64,000 bases of DNA. Origin: Candidatus Rokuibacteriota bacterium. GTDB lineage: Bacteria > Methylomirabilota > Methylomirabilia > Rokubacteriales > CSP1-6. The stretch covers positions 1-64,000 of the forward strand of contig QHSX01000054.1 of NCBI GenBank assembly GCA_003221695.1, given 5' to 3'. The notes under the pieces were generated by a model. The model made no database searches. It had not been told where the DNA came from and saw nothing but the letters and a program-made list of their open reading frames with translations. Below are positions 33,179 to 46,117 of the stretch, in pieces. The position numbers and the translations under genes were made by a program. Within the stretch, counting starts at the first letter, position 1. Each line of letters opens with the position of its first letter.

Positions 33179-35752
33179 GTGTCAATCGCCCCTCCAGCCA
33201 ACGCGACCACGACCGATGGATTGCCCGCTCCGGCGATCACCCCGGACCTCGCCCGCGCGAGCGCGCCGACCCGCGTCCCTGAACTCGTCCGGCCGCGCGC
33301 GGGGGGCAAATTCCTTTTTGCCGGCGACGCGAAGCTCTACGTTCGCGGCGTGAGCTACGGGGCGTTTCGTCCCGACGCGAGCGGCCACGAGTACCACGAC
33401 CGGGACCTCATCGAGCGGGACTTCGCGCAGATGGCGGCGAACGGAATCAACACCGTCCGCATTCCGCACACGATGCCTCCCCGTTCCCTCCTCGACGCCG
33501 CCGGACGGCACGGCCTTCGGGTCATGGTGGGGCTGTCCGCCGAACAGTACCTTGGCTTCCTCATCGATCGGAAGAAGAGCGTCTCCGAGATCGAAGCGCT
33601 GGTCCGCGCGAAGGTCCGGGAGGTCGCCGGTCATCCGGCGCTCCTGTGCTACGCGTTGGGCAACGAAATCCCGGCCCCGATGGCGCGCTGGCTCGGCCGC
33701 CGAAGGATCGAGCGCTACCTCAAGCGGCTGTACCGCGCGGTCAAGGCGGAAGACCCTGACGGGCTCGTGACCTACGTAAACTACCCCACGACGGAGTACC
33801 TCCACCTTCCGTTCCTCGACCTCGTGTGCTTCAACGTCTACCTCGAGTCGCCGGAGCGGTTCGAGGCGTACCTCGCGCGCCTGCAGAATATCGCCGGGGA
33901 GCGGCCGCTCCTCATGAGTGAGCTCGGGCTCGACGGCCTGCGCAACGGCGACGGCGTCCAGGCGCGCTCCCTTGACTGGCAGGTGCGGACGGCGTTCGCG
34001 GCCGGATGCGCCGGCGTGGTCGTGTTCTCTTGGACCGACGAGTGGTACCGGCAGGGCCACGACGTCGAGGCCTGGGCCTTCGGCCTCACGCGCGCCGACC
34101 GGTCGCCGAAGCCCGCCCTCGACGCGGTCCGAGGGGCGTTCGCCGAGCTGCCGTTCCCGCCGAACCTGCCGTGGCCACGGATCTCGGTGGTCGTGTGCAC
34201 GTACAACGGCGCGCGCACCATCCGCGACTGTCTCGAGGGATTGCGGCGACTCGTCTACCCCGAGTACGAGGTCATCGTGGTGGACGACGGCTCCACCGAC
34301 GCGACCGCGGCCATCGCGCGCCAGTACGACTGCCGACTGATCCAGACCGAGAACCGCGGCCTGGCCAGCGCGCGCAACACGGGCCTCGGGGCGGCCACGG
34401 GCGAGATCGTCGCCTACATCGACGACGACGCCTACCCCGACCCGCACTGGCTCACCTATCTCGCGGCCACCTTTCTCTCCACGCCGCACGCCGCGGTGGG
34501 TGGACCGAACCTCGCCCCGCCGGGCGACGGACCGATCGCCGAGTGCATCGCGCGTGCGCCGGGCGGGCCCGTTCACGTCCTCCTGAGCGACCGTGAGGCG
34601 GAGCACCTCCCCGGCTGCAACATGGCGTTTCGCAAAGCCCGCCTCGAGGCGATCGGCGGGTTCGACCCGCAGTTCCGCACCGCCGGCGACGACGTGGATG
34701 TGTGCTGGCGGCTCGAGGAGCGAGGCTTCACACTGGGCTTCAGCGCCGCCGCCATGGTCTGGCACCATCGGCGGAACTCGGTGCGCACCTACTGGAAACA
34801 GCAGATCGGGTACGGCCGGGCGGAAGCCCTGCTCGAGCGGAAGTGGCCCAAGAAATACAACGGCTCGGGGCACGCCCGCTGGGCCGGCCGCATCTACGGC
34901 AACGGGCTGACACGGGCGCTCCGCTGGCGCCGGGCGCGCGTCTATCACGGCATCTGGGGCGTCGCGCCGTATCAGTCCCTCTACGAGCCTGCCCCGAGCC
35001 TTCTCGGTTCACTGCCCCAGATGCCGGAATGGTATCTGGCGGTCGCGATCCTGATGGCACTGTCGACGGTGAGCTTGATCTGGAGCCCTCTCAAGCTCCT
35101 GCTGCCGCTGCTCCTCGGCTTCGTCTTACCGCCGCTGGCGCAGGCGTCCCTCAGCGCGGCCCGTGCTTCCTTCAACGACGCGCCGCTTCACGGTGCGGCC
35201 CGGCTCAAACGGCGGTTGCTGACGGCCGCGCTCCACCTGCTCCAGCCGCTGGCGCGCCTGCGTGGCCGGCTGCAATACGGCCTGGCGCCCTGGCGGCGGG
35301 GGTCGCCGGGGCTCGCGGCGCCCTGGCCGCGGACTTTCGCCCTCTGGAGCGAGCGCTGGCGCGACCCCGACGAGAGACTCCGGCGGATCGAAGCGGACCT
35401 CAGGGCCGCCGGCGCCGCGGTTCGGTGCGGGGGCGACTATGACCGCTGGGACCTCGAGATCAGTGGCGGGCCGTTCGGCTCTGCCAGGCTGCTCATGGCC
35501 GTCGAGGATCACGGCGCGGGTACGCAGCTCCTCCGCCTCCGCTGGTGGCCGCGCGGCTCTCGTGGCGGGGTCGCCCTCACCGCCCTCTTCGCGGCCCTCG
35601 CGGGCGGCGCCGCCGCGGCTGGGGCGTGGGCCGCCGGAACGATCCTCGCGGCAGTCACCCTCGCGCTCGGTCTCTGCGTCGTCCTCGAGTGTGCCGGCGC
35701 CGCCGCTCTCATCGCCCGGACCGTCAGGCGGCTAGGGACAGGAGGCACCTGA
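33179..35752 (+). CDS. Glycoside hydrolase domain fused to GT2 glycosyltransferase
   Basis: The 857-residue protein joins two enzymes. Residues about 45-320 are a GH2/GH5-like TIM barrel with GNE (161-163) at the acid/base position and SELG with E248 at the nucleophile position. Residues about 333-570 are a GT2 domain with VVVCTYNG (337-344), DDGS (369-372) and DDDAYPDP with its DxD-like metal site at 415-421. A hydrophobic segment near 620-660 and another at about 797-845 would anchor the C-terminus. No signal peptide is seen, so both catalytic domains would be cytoplasmic. Coupling a hydrolase or transglycosylase with a polymerase suggests chain-length control or carrier release. GGG at 33170 precedes the GTG start. 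Confidence 0.85.
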   Translation: MSIAPPANATTTDGLPAPAITPDLARASAPTRVPELVRPRAGGKFLFAGDAKLYVRGVSYGAFRPDASGHEYHDRDLIERDFAQMAANGINTVRIPHTMPPRSLLDAAGRHGLRVMVGLSAEQYLGFLIDRKKSVSEIEALVRAKVREVAGHPALLCYALGNEIPAPMARWLGRRRIERYLKRLYRAVKAEDPDGLVTYVNYPTTEYLHLPFLDLVCFNVYLESPERFEAYLARLQNIAGERPLLMSELGLDGLRNGDGVQARSLDWQVRTAFAAGCAGVVVFSWTDEWYRQGHDVEAWAFGLTRADRSPKPALDAVRGAFAELPFPPNLPWPRISVVVCTYNGARTIRDCLEGLRRLVYPEYEVIVVDDGSTDATAAIARQYDCRLIQTENRGLASARNTGLGAATGEIVAYIDDDAYPDPHWLTYLAATFLSTPHAAVGGPNLAPPGDGPIAECIARAPGGPVHVLLSDREAEHLPGCNMAFRKARLEAIGGFDPQFRTAGDDVDVCWRLEERGFTLGFSAAAMVWHHRRNSVRTYWKQQIGYGRAEALLERKWPKKYNGSGHARWAGRIYGNGLTRALRWRRARVYHGIWGVAPYQSLYEPAPSLLGSLPQMPEWYLAVAILMALSTVSLIWSPLKLLLPLLLGFVLPPLAQASLSAARASFNDAPLHGAARLKRRLLTAALHLLQPLARLRGRLQYGLAPWRRGSPGLAAPWPRTFALWSERWRDPDERLRRIEADLRAAGAAVRCGGDYDRWDLEISGGPFGSARLLMAVEDHGAGTQLLRLRWWPRGSRGGVALTALFAALAGGAAAAGAWAAGTILAAVTLALGLCVVLECAGAAALIARTVRRLGTGGT

Positions 35753-35757
35753 GGATC

Positions 35758-38591
<2,834 letters not shown>

Positions 38592-38595
<4 letters not shown>

Positions 38596-39746
38596 GCCTG
38601 ACCGTCTGCCTTGCGCCGGCCAACACAATGGCGTACCCGAATGGCGGCGGCCATCTCTGGGTCTATCTCCAGTGGGCCCTTGCGCTGCGAGCCCTGGGCT
38701 GCCCGGTGATCTGGCTCGAGGTACTCGATCCGGGAAAGCCCCTGGAGGCGACGAAGGCCAACGTCGCGGCCTTGCGGGATCGTCTGGATCGATATGGCCT
38801 GGCCGAGTCCCTCGCGCTCTGTTCGCCGAACGGCGCGCCGCCGCCACAAGACCTGGCTGCGCGGGTCCTCGATCTCGAGGCGGCCGCGCAGGCCGACCTG
38901 CTCATCAATCTCTCGCACTTGCTTTCGGCCGCGGTTGTCCGGCGGTTCCGGCGCGCGGCGCTGGTCGACACGGACCCGGGGCTCCTGCAGATCTGGATGA
39001 CCCGAGGCGACGTGCGGCTGGCGCCGCATGACATCTATTTCACCATCGGCGAGACCGTCGGGACCCCAGCGGCCCGCTTCCCCCACTGTGGCCTCCGCTG
39101 GCACTACACGCCACCGCCGGTCTTCCTACCTGAGTGGCCACCGGCCCCGGCGGACTCAACCGCGCCCTACACGACGGTTACGCACTGGTGGGGAAGCAGA
39201 TTCGAGTTCCAGGGGCGGACCATTAATGAGGAGAAGCACGTCTCCTTCCTGGACTACAAGGAGCTGCCGTCACGGACATCTGCCGGGCTTGAGCTCGCGG
39301 TGTGCCTCGGGGAGCACGACGAGCAGTGCCGGCGGCTGATGGAGCCTGCGGGCTGGAGGCTTCGGGAGGCGTGGGATGTGAGCTCAACCCCAGAGGCTTA
39401 CCGCGCCTACATCCAGCGCTCGCGAGGCGAATTCAGCTGCGCGAAGCCCGCGTATGTGACCCTTCAGACCTCATGGCTGAGCGACCGCACCCTTTGCTAC
39501 TTGGCGAGCGGCAAGCCCGCCATCGTTCAGCATACTGGTCCCAGCCGGATCCTGCCAGACGCGGAAGGCCTGTTCCGGTTCCGCAGCCTCGACGAAGCCG
39601 CCCGCGCGCTCGCCGCCGCCGAGGCCGACTACGAGCGGCACTGCCGGCTGGCTCGCGCGCTGGCGGAGGAGCACTTCGACGCGCGCCGGGTCGTCGGGCG
39701 GGTCCTGGAGCGGGCGCTCGAGCGTGGGGCGAGGTCGGCCGCATGA
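38592..39746 (+). CDS. Putative glycosyltransferase (GT-B like)
   Basis: The 384-residue protein starts at an ATG overlapping the fusion's stop (ATGA). The N-terminal region GGGHLWVYLQWALALRALGC and the C-terminal TLCYLASGKPAIVQHTGPS followed by GLFRFRSLDEAARAL resemble GT-B glycosyltransferases, where the second stretch binds the nucleotide sugar. It is not a standard GT1 or GT4 by eye. No membrane segment. It is bracketed by the two APH-containing genes and coupled to both by overlaps, so all three likely act on the same product. Confidence 0.65.
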
Positions 39747-40810
39747 ACGAGGTGATCGAGCTGCGCAGAGGCCTTCGGAGCGCGCTGGAGGCGACCGGCG
39801 AGCCGGGATGGGCCGAGCTGTGCGAGTCCTTGGAGGCGCTCCTGGACGGCGCCGACCCGGCCGACCGCGGCGCCGGGCTCCCGGTCGTCAGCGTCCGGCT
39901 TCTCAAAGCACGAGTTTATCGGCTCGAGATCGAGACCCGCGGCCCGTGGCGCACCGCCGTGATCAAACGGCTGGAGCCGACCCGGGCAGAACGTAACCGG
40001 CAGCTCGCGGAGCGCTGGCTGCCCGCCCTCGGGCTGGGCGATCGGTGCGCGCGGCTGCTGGCCGTAGCGGCCGATCGCCGCGGCGAGAGCGTTTGGCATA
40101 TCTATGAAGACCTCGGCGACGACACGCTCTCGGCGCGGCCCGCTCTCGAGCGGGTGGACGCGGCAGTCGACCTCGTCGCCGAGCTGCACACGCGCGCCGC
40201 CCGCCACCCCGTGCTGCCTGACGTGCGCCGATACGGTGGCGACCTCGGAATGCCGTACTTCGTCTCGAACGTGGGTGACGCCATCGCGGCGCTCGAAGCG
40301 CTCGCGGCATCCGGGATCGAGACCCCGCCGGAGCACGCGGGGCTCCCAGACCGTCTGCGCAAGCGGCTGATCGGGCTCCTGGCCGAGGTACCCCGGCGGG
40401 CCCGGGCCTTTGAAGACGCCGCCGGGCCGGATACGCTCCTCCACGGCGACCTCTGGACGACCAACATCTTCGTGAGCGGAAGCGCCGAGGGGCCGCGCGC
40501 GCGGCTCGTCGACTGGGACCATGTGGGTGTCGGGCCGTTCAGCTACGATCTCTCCACGTTTCTTTTCCGGTTCCCGGCGGCCCTGCGGCCGCGGATTCTG
40601 GAGCGCTACCGGAATGCCGTGTCGCGCGCGGGCTGGCGGCTGGCCTCGCCGCCGAAGCTCGATTTCCTCTTCGACACGGCCGAGAGAGCGCGCTACGCCA
40701 ACCGCGTCATCTGGCCGGTGCTGGCGCTGCTCCAGGACAACGCCGAGTGGGGATTCCCCGAGCTCGCCGAAGTCGAGCGATGGTACCAAGCCCTCGAGGG
40801 GCTCCCGTGA
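39743..40810 (+). CDS. APH-type phosphotransferase
   Basis: The 355-residue protein, coupled by ATGA to the putative glycosyltransferase, is a full aminoglycoside/choline-kinase-like enzyme. The Lys region is WRTAVIKRLEPTRAERN, the catalytic Brenner motif is LLHGDLWTTNIF, and VDWDHVGVGPFSYDLSTFLF holds the metal Asp. The locus thus encodes two kinases of this superfamily, one fused to an exporter. Possible substrates are a sugar, a choline-like head group or a peptide; nothing in the sequence decides. It is not evidence of antibiotic resistance. Confidence 0.8.
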   Translation: MNEVIELRRGLRSALEATGEPGWAELCESLEALLDGADPADRGAGLPVVSVRLLKARVYRLEIETRGPWRTAVIKRLEPTRAERNRQLAERWLPALGLGDRCARLLAVAADRRGESVWHIYEDLGDDTLSARPALERVDAAVDLVAELHTRAARHPVLPDVRRYGGDLGMPYFVSNVGDAIAALEALAASGIETPPEHAGLPDRLRKRLIGLLAEVPRRARAFEDAAGPDTLLHGDLWTTNIFVSGSAEGPRARLVDWDHVGVGPFSYDLSTFLFRFPAALRPRILERYRNAVSRAGWRLASPPKLDFLFDTAERARYANRVIWPVLALLQDNAEWGFPELAEVERWYQALEGLP

Positions 40811-40835
40811 CGACCTCCGTGCCGGAGGACACTAC

Positions 40836-42269
40836 ATGATCACTATGATGAGCCGCGCCCTATCGCTTCCCCTGGTCGTCGTCGCGGTCGGAGCCGGGGT
40901 CTGGGGCTACCTCTACGCGCAAGACGAGGGGGGCGCCCCAAAGTACCGGACCGAGCGGGCGGAGCGTGGACCGATCGTCGCCGCAGTCTCGGCGACGGGC
41001 AACCTCAACGCCGTCACGACGGTGCAGGTCGGCACCCAGGTCTCGGGCCAGATCAAGGGGCTCTACGCCGATTTCAACTCCGTCGTGCGTAAGGGCCAGG
41101 TGATCGCCAGGATCGACCCCGCGACCTTCGAGGCGAAGGTCAAACAGGCTCGCGCCGACGTGGATTCTGCCAAGGCGAACGTCCTCAACCAAGAGGCCCA
41201 GGTCGAGCGCGCGCGGGCGGAGGTGGGGAACGCGCGGTCGGCGCTGGCCGAGGGCAAGGCGCAGACGGCGCGCGCGCAGGTGGCGGTCGCCGACACCAAC
41301 CGTGACCTCGGCCGGAGGGCAGAGCTTTTCCAGCGCACGCTGATTCCCAAGAGCGAATACGACACGGCCCAGGCCGCCTATGACGCCGCCGTCGCTATGC
41401 TCGACGCTGCGCGCGCCAAGGAGGAGTCGCTCGCCGGCGCCATCGGGTCCGCCCAAGCACAGCTCCGCGTCGCCGAAGCGATGTTGCAGGCCGCCCGCGC
41501 GCAGGTGGAGCAGAAGGAAGCGGCGCTGTACCAGGCGAGCCTCGATCTCGAGTACACCACGATCCACGCGCCGGTCGACGGCGTGGTGGTGTCGAGGGCG
41601 GTGGATGTCGGGCAAACGGTCGCGGCGAGTCTGGCGGCGCCGACCCTCTTCACCATCGCTCGAGACCTGACGAAAATGCAGGTCGAGGTGAGCGTCGACG
41701 AGGCTGACATCGGGCGTGTCCGGGTCGACGGGCCCGCGAAGTTCACGGTGGACGCCTTTCCGGGCGAGACCTTCAACGGCCGGGTCGTGCAGGTCCGCAA
41801 GGCCGCTCAGATCGTGCAGAGCGTCGTCACCTACACCGTGATCGTCGCTGTCGACAATCCCGACGGGCATCTCCTGCCGGGGATGACCGCGAATGTGAAG
41901 CTGATCGTCGCCGAGAAGCCGAGCGTGCTCAAGGTCGCGAACGCAGCCTTGCGGTTCCGGCCGCCCGGAGGAGAGACCAGGCCCAAGGAAGGCAAGTCCA
42001 AGGACGACAAGTCCAGGGAACGCAAGTCCAAGTCGGAGCGCTCCACGGGCGACGACGGGCGGAGTGGCGTTGGCGGGCGGGTGTGGATTCGGGGCCCGGA
42101 CGGCGAGCCCCAGCCCGTGGCGCTCAGGCTCGGCCTCACCGACGGCAGCGCGACCGAGGTCCTCGGAGGCGACCTCAACGTGGGGCAAGAAGTCATCGTC
42201 GGCCATGGTGGTAGCGGTAGCGGGAAGAAAGCGCGCAAGGGCGGGAGCGCGCCCAGCATCGGGCGCTGA
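40836..42269 (+). CDS. macA: MacA/HlyD-type periplasmic adaptor
   Basis: The 477-residue protein starts at ATG 40836 with GGAGG seven bases upstream. An N-terminal helix anchors it, followed by the barrel-lipoyl halves, with VSATGNLNAVTTVQVGTQVSGQI and YTTIHAPVDGVVVSRAVDVGQTV around a long coiled-coil hairpin (about residues 95-235, heptad Ala-rich). The C-terminal portion has an unusual Lys/Ser/Glu-rich linker (KSKDDKSRERKSKSER). It would bridge the MacB permease and an outer membrane channel; no TolC gene is here. It is first of a three-gene efflux set. Confidence 0.88.
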   Translation: MITMMSRALSLPLVVVAVGAGVWGYLYAQDEGGAPKYRTERAERGPIVAAVSATGNLNAVTTVQVGTQVSGQIKGLYADFNSVVRKGQVIARIDPATFEAKVKQARADVDSAKANVLNQEAQVERARAEVGNARSALAEGKAQTARAQVAVADTNRDLGRRAELFQRTLIPKSEYDTAQAAYDAAVAMLDAARAKEESLAGAIGSAQAQLRVAEAMLQAARAQVEQKEAALYQASLDLEYTTIHAPVDGVVVSRAVDVGQTVAASLAAPTLFTIARDLTKMQVEVSVDEADIGRVRVDGPAKFTVDAFPGETFNGRVVQVRKAAQIVQSVVTYTVIVAVDNPDGHLLPGMTANVKLIVAEKPSVLKVANAALRFRPPGGETRPKEGKSKDDKSRERKSKSERSTGDDGRSGVGGRVWIRGPDGEPQPVALRLGLTDGSATEVLGGDLNVGQEVIVGHGGSGSGKKARKGGSAPSIGR

Positions 42270-42272
42270 GCC

Positions 42273-43010
42273 ATGGCGCTGATCGTCACCGAGGGGCTCA
42301 CGAAGGACTATCCACTCGGCCCACACACGGTTCATGCGCTCCGTGGCCTGACGGTCGAGGTCGAGCGCGGCGAGTTCGTGGCGGTGATGGGCCCCTCCGG
42401 CTCGGGGAAGTCCACCTTCATGAACCTTCTCGGCTGTCTCGACTCGCCCACGGCCGGCCGGTACGTCCTGGACGGCGAGGATGTCGCCGGCCTCTCGCGG
42501 TCGGAGCTCGCACGGATCCGCAACCGCAAGATCGGGTTCGTCTTCCAGACATACAATCTCCTGCCCCGGACGAGCGCCCTCGAAAACGTCGAGCTCCCGC
42601 TGATCTACGCGGGGCTGGCGGCCGGAGCGCGGCGCACGCGCGCGCGCGAGCGGCTGGCCGCGGTCGGGCTCGAGGATCGCGCCAACCATCATCCGAGCCA
42701 GCTCTCGGGGGGGCAGCAGCAGCGTGTCGCCATCGCACGCGCGCTCGTCAACGACCCCGCAGTACTGCTGGCCGACGAGCCGACGGGCAACCTCGACACC
42801 CGGACCAGCGTCGAGATCCTCGTCCTCTTGCAGCAGCTGAACCGCCAGGGCATCACGATCGTCCTCATCACTCACGAGCCGGATATCGCCGAGTATGCGA
42901 GTCGGGTGCTGACGTTTCGCGACGGCCGCCTGCTGCGCGACGAGCCGGTCCGGTCGCCGCGGGACGCCGCCCGAGCGCGGGCGCTTCTCGGGGAGGAGGC
43001 GGTGGCGTGA
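42273..43010 (+). CDS. macB: MacB-type ABC transporter ATP-binding protein
   Basis: This 245-residue ATPase has Walker [10 protein letters not shown] (40-48), Q-loop VFQTYNLLP, signature [16 protein letters not shown], Walker [12 protein letters not shown] and switch His in ITHEPDIA. It is the separate ATPase half of what in E. coli is one MacB chain. It lies 3 bases after the adaptor gene and overlaps the permease by GTGA. The substrates of such systems range from macrolides to lipopeptides and heme precursors; the nearby polysaccharide locus may supply the actual substrate. Confidence 0.9.
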   Translation: MALIVTEGLTKDYPLGPHTVHALRGLTVEVERGEFVAVMGPSGSGKSTFMNLLGCLDSPTAGRYVLDGEDVAGLSRSELARIRNRKIGFVFQTYNLLPRTSALENVELPLIYAGLAAGARRTRARERLAAVGLEDRANHHPSQLSGGQQQRVAIARALVNDPAVLLADEPTGNLDTRTSVEILVLLQQLNRQGITIVLITHEPDIAEYASRVLTFRDGRLLRDEPVRSPRDAARARALLGEEAVA

Positions 43011-44236
43011 ACGTCTGGGAGAGCGCCCGGAGCGCCCTCCGCGCGCTGCGCGTGAACAAGCTCCGCAGCGCATTGACGATGCTGGGCATCATCATCGGCG
43101 TGGGCGCCGTGATCGCCATGGTGGGCGTGGGCACGGGGGCGCAGGCGAGCGTGACCGAGCGGATCGAGAGCCTCGGGACCAATCTCATCATCGCCACGTC
43201 CGGCAGCGTGACCTCGAGTGGCGCCCGCCTCGGCCAGGGCACCCAGTACACGCTCACCGAAGACGACGCGGTTGCCATCGCGCGCGAGATCCAGGTCGTG
43301 CAGGTGGCGGCGCCCTCCGCGAAGGGCAAGGGGCAGGTCGTCTTCGGCAACCTCAACTGGTCCACGGACATCTACGGCGTGACCGAGGATTATCTGGAGG
43401 CCCGCGACTGGCCGCTCGACTCCGGTCGACCGCTCGGGCCCGAGGACGTCGACGGCGCCACGAAGGTCGCGATCCTCGGGCAGACCACCGCCCTGAATCT
43501 CTTCGGTGACGCCGATCCGCTCGGCCAGATCATCCGGATCCAGAAGGTCCCGTTCACCGTGGTCGGGCTGCTGGACGCGAAGGGGGAGAGCTCCTACGGT
43601 TGGGATCAGGACGACGTCATTCTGATTCCGCTCTCGACGGCGAAGAAGAAGGTGCTCGGGACCCAAGGCAACCCTCGTTCGGTCAGGAAAATCGAGATCA
43701 AGATTTGGCCCGGTGAGGACCTGGCCGAGGCCGAGGCGCAGATCCGGACGCTTCTCAGACAGCGCCACCGGCTCCAGCCCGGCCAGGACGACGACTTCAA
43801 GCTGGGCAACCTGACGGACGTGCTCGAGACAAAGGAGCAGGCCGCGCAGGTCATGACCTACCTCCTGGCGGCCATCGCGTCGGTGTCGCTCCTGGTGGGC
43901 GGCATCGGGATCATGAATATCATGCTCGTGTCGGTCACCGAGCGGACGCGCGAGATCGGGCTCCGGATGGCGGTGGGGGCCGAGGGCCGAGACATCCTCA
44001 TGCAGTTCCTCGTCGAGGCCGTCACGCTCTCGGTGATCGGCGGCCTGATCGGTATCGCGGCCGGTCTCACCGGCTCGCGTGCGATCAGCTACTTCGCCGA
44101 GTGGCGGACGCTGGTCGCGCCGGATACGATCGTGCTGGCCTTCGGCTTCGCGGCCGCCGTCGGCATCTTCTTCGGGTTCTATCCGGCGAGGAAGGCGGCC
44201 CGCCTCGACCCGATCGAGGCGCTCCGTTATGAGTAG
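43007..44236 (+). CDS. macB: MacB-type ABC transporter permease
   Basis: The 409-residue permease has the first helix in [21 protein letters not shown] (residues 23-43), a periplasmic MacB_PCD domain (about 60-280) and three C-terminal helices with [23 protein letters not shown], the ATPase contact. GTG start overlaps the ATPase stop. With the two preceding genes it completes a tripartite type VII ABC system. Its last 8 bases overlap the start of the phosphoesterase gene. Confidence 0.9.
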   Translation: MNVWESARSALRALRVNKLRSALTMLGIIIGVGAVIAMVGVGTGAQASVTERIESLGTNLIIATSGSVTSSGARLGQGTQYTLTEDDAVAIAREIQVVQVAAPSAKGKGQVVFGNLNWSTDIYGVTEDYLEARDWPLDSGRPLGPEDVDGATKVAILGQTTALNLFGDADPLGQIIRIQKVPFTVVGLLDAKGESSYGWDQDDVILIPLSTAKKKVLGTQGNPRSVRKIEIKIWPGEDLAEAEAQIRTLLRQRHRLQPGQDDDFKLGNLTDVLETKEQAAQVMTYLLAAIASVSLLVGGIGIMNIMLVSVTERTREIGLRMAVGAEGRDILMQFLVEAVTLSVIGGLIGIAAGLTGSRAISYFAEWRTLVAPDTIVLAFGFAAAVGIFFGFYPARKAARLDPIEALRYE

Positions 44237-45287
44237 CCACCGATTCGTCGTCGGCAGAATTCTGGCGACCCTCCTGGCCCTCGCCCTGGTACCCGCGCAC
44301 GGGCACGCACAGGGAGCGTTGGGCCCGATCCCTACGGACCCGAACGTGAAAGTCGCCTTCATCGGCGATAGCGGGAGCGGCGACGGGTTCCGACGCGTCC
44401 TCGAGCTCATCAAGTCCGAACGCGCCGATCTGGTTCTGCACCAGGGCGACTTTGACTACGCCGAGAACGCGCGTGGGTTCTTCCAGACGATCGACAGCGT
44501 TCTCGGACGTGATTTCCCATACTTCGCGTCAGTCGGAAACCACGACACCGACAACTGGCGGGAGAATTGCTGGGATCGAGACGGATGCTACGCTCGGTTC
44601 CTGAAGGCCCGCATGGCCCGCCTCGGCGTCACGCCGGACGATCCCGACCTCGACGATCAGATGTACTCAGTGACATACCGCGGGCTCAGGCTGGTCTTCG
44701 TCGGCGAGGGCGGCGTGCGCGCGGGGGACAAGCGCTACGCTCCGTATATTCAGAAGCAATTGGCGACCGACGCTCATCTCTGGAAAATCTGCAGCTGGCA
44801 CAAGAACCAGCGCGCCATGCAGGTCGGAGACAAGGACGACGAGACGGGGTGGAGCGTCTACGAAACTTGCAAGGACCTTGGCGCCATCATCGCCACGGCC
44901 CATGAGCACAGCTATCAGCGGACCCGGACGCTGACCAGCATCAGAGATCAAGTCGTCGATGCGTCGTGTCCCGACCCCAACGCGATCTGCATCGCCAGGG
45001 GAAATCCCGGGAAATCCTTTGTCTTCGTCTCGGGCCTGGGAGGACAAAGCGTGCGGGAGCAGGTGCGCTGCCTTCCCGCCACGTTCCCGTACGGCTGCAA
45101 AGGAGAGTGGGCCAAGATCTACACCACTAACCAGGGGGCGACGTTCGGCGCACTCTTCGTCGTCTTCAATGTCGACGGCGATCCCACCAGGGCGCAGGGG
45201 TACTTCAAGAACATCGACGGGCAGATCGTCGATCGATTCGATATCACGGTCGACGCGAGCGGAGCCAAGAACCGTGCGCGCCGGTAG
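44229..45287 (+). CDS. Secreted metallophosphoesterase (purple acid phosphatase-like)
   Basis: The 352-residue protein begins with a signal peptide ending near AHGHA (residue 28). The calcineurin-like core has FIGDSGSGDGF, VLHQGDFDY, SVGNHDTD (GNHD motif), ICSWHKN and TAHEHSYQRT, supplying the metal ligands in the right order. Several Cys in the mature part may form disulfides, fitting a periplasmic location. It overlaps the MacB permease end and so probably belongs to the same transcript. It may release phosphate from an exported product, matching the two kinases upstream; this link is inference. Confidence 0.82.
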   Translation: MSSHRFVVGRILATLLALALVPAHGHAQGALGPIPTDPNVKVAFIGDSGSGDGFRRVLELIKSERADLVLHQGDFDYAENARGFFQTIDSVLGRDFPYFASVGNHDTDNWRENCWDRDGCYARFLKARMARLGVTPDDPDLDDQMYSVTYRGLRLVFVGEGGVRAGDKRYAPYIQKQLATDAHLWKICSWHKNQRAMQVGDKDDETGWSVYETCKDLGAIIATAHEHSYQRTRTLTSIRDQVVDASCPDPNAICIARGNPGKSFVFVSGLGGQSVREQVRCLPATFPYGCKGEWAKIYTTNQGATFGALFVVFNVDGDPTRAQGYFKNIDGQIVDRFDITVDASGAKNRARR

Positions 45288-45289
45288 GC

Positions 45290-46039
45290 TCAGGCGCCGA
45301 CGCCGACGACCCGCGGCAAGAGCTCGCTGATCGAGCCCCGCAGGACGGCATCGGCCAGCTCGTCCATCTCGGTCGGCTCCGCGTTCACGATCACCACACG
45401 CGCCCCCGCCTCCTTGGCGACCGGCACGACGCCCGCGATCGGCCATACCGAGAGCTTCGTGCCCACCGCGAGCAGGAGATCAGAGCTCCGTGCGGCGCCC
45501 TCCGAGCGCGCGAGGTCCCCGGACACCAGGCCCTGACCGAACGAGATCGTCGCGGTCTTGAGGATTCCGCCGCACGAGCGGCACGGCGGGTCCGCCTCGC
45601 CCGCCCGCACGCGCGCGAGCACGCGCTCGGTCGGCGCGCGCTCGCCGCAGCCGAGGCAGAGGACCTCGTGCAGGGTCCCGTGGATCTCGATCACGCGCTC
45701 GGGCGAGGAGCCGGCGGCGAGATGGAGCCCATCGACGTTCTGGGTGATCAGCGCGTGGAGCTTGCCCCGGCGCTCGAGAGTCACGAACGCCAGGTGGCCC
45801 GCGTTCGGCTTGGCCTGCCACGCGGGCGACTCGAGCCGGCTCCGCCAGGCGCGCCGGCGGACGTCGGGGTCGGCGAGATAGTGCTGGAGCGTCGCGAGCT
45901 TCTCGGCGCCGGGGTTCCGCGTCCACACGCCCTGCGGCCCGCGGAAGTCGGGGATCCCGGAGTCGGTCGAGATCCCGGCGCCCGTCAGCGCCACGACGCG
46001 CTCCGCCCCGTCGATCCAGCGGCGGACGGTTTCGATCAT
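45290..46039 (-). CDS. cobB: Sirtuin-type NAD-dependent protein deacylase
   Basis: The ATG at 46039 gives 249 residues, the normal bacterial sirtuin size. It has GAGISTDSGIPDFRG (20-34), ITQNVDGLHLAAG, the catalytic His in IHGTLHE, and four Zn cysteines as CLGCGE and PCRSCGG. The C-terminal VGTKLSVWPIAGVVP and VIVNAEPTEMD complete the Rossmann fold. It removes acyl groups from lysines using NAD. The C-terminus converges with the phosphoesterase gene two bases away. The upstream frame extension is spurious. Confidence 0.93.
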   Translation of the reverse strand: MIETVRRWIDGAERVVALTGAGISTDSGIPDFRGPQGVWTRNPGAEKLATLQHYLADPDVRRRAWRSRLESPAWQAKPNAGHLAFVTLERRGKLHALITQNVDGLHLAAGSSPERVIEIHGTLHEVLCLGCGERAPTERVLARVRAGEADPPCRSCGGILKTATISFGQGLVSGDLARSEGAARSSDLLLAVGTKLSVWPIAGVVPVAKEAGARVVIVNAEPTEMDELADAVLRGSISELLPRVVGVGA

Positions 46040-46117
46040 TTGAGCTCGTACTGGCGCATACCCCCAAGAGTCTAGCCGAGTGCATCGCTCGACAGGCGTG
46101 GTAGATTGCCGAACGTC

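Noticed and set aside
39743-40810. Aminoglycoside resistance gene
   Set aside because: The APH fold is shared by many sugar and choline kinases, and the context is a polysaccharide-like locus.
40860-43073. 737-residue minus-strand frame across macA and macB
   Set aside because: It spans two recognisable genes and has no domain of its own.
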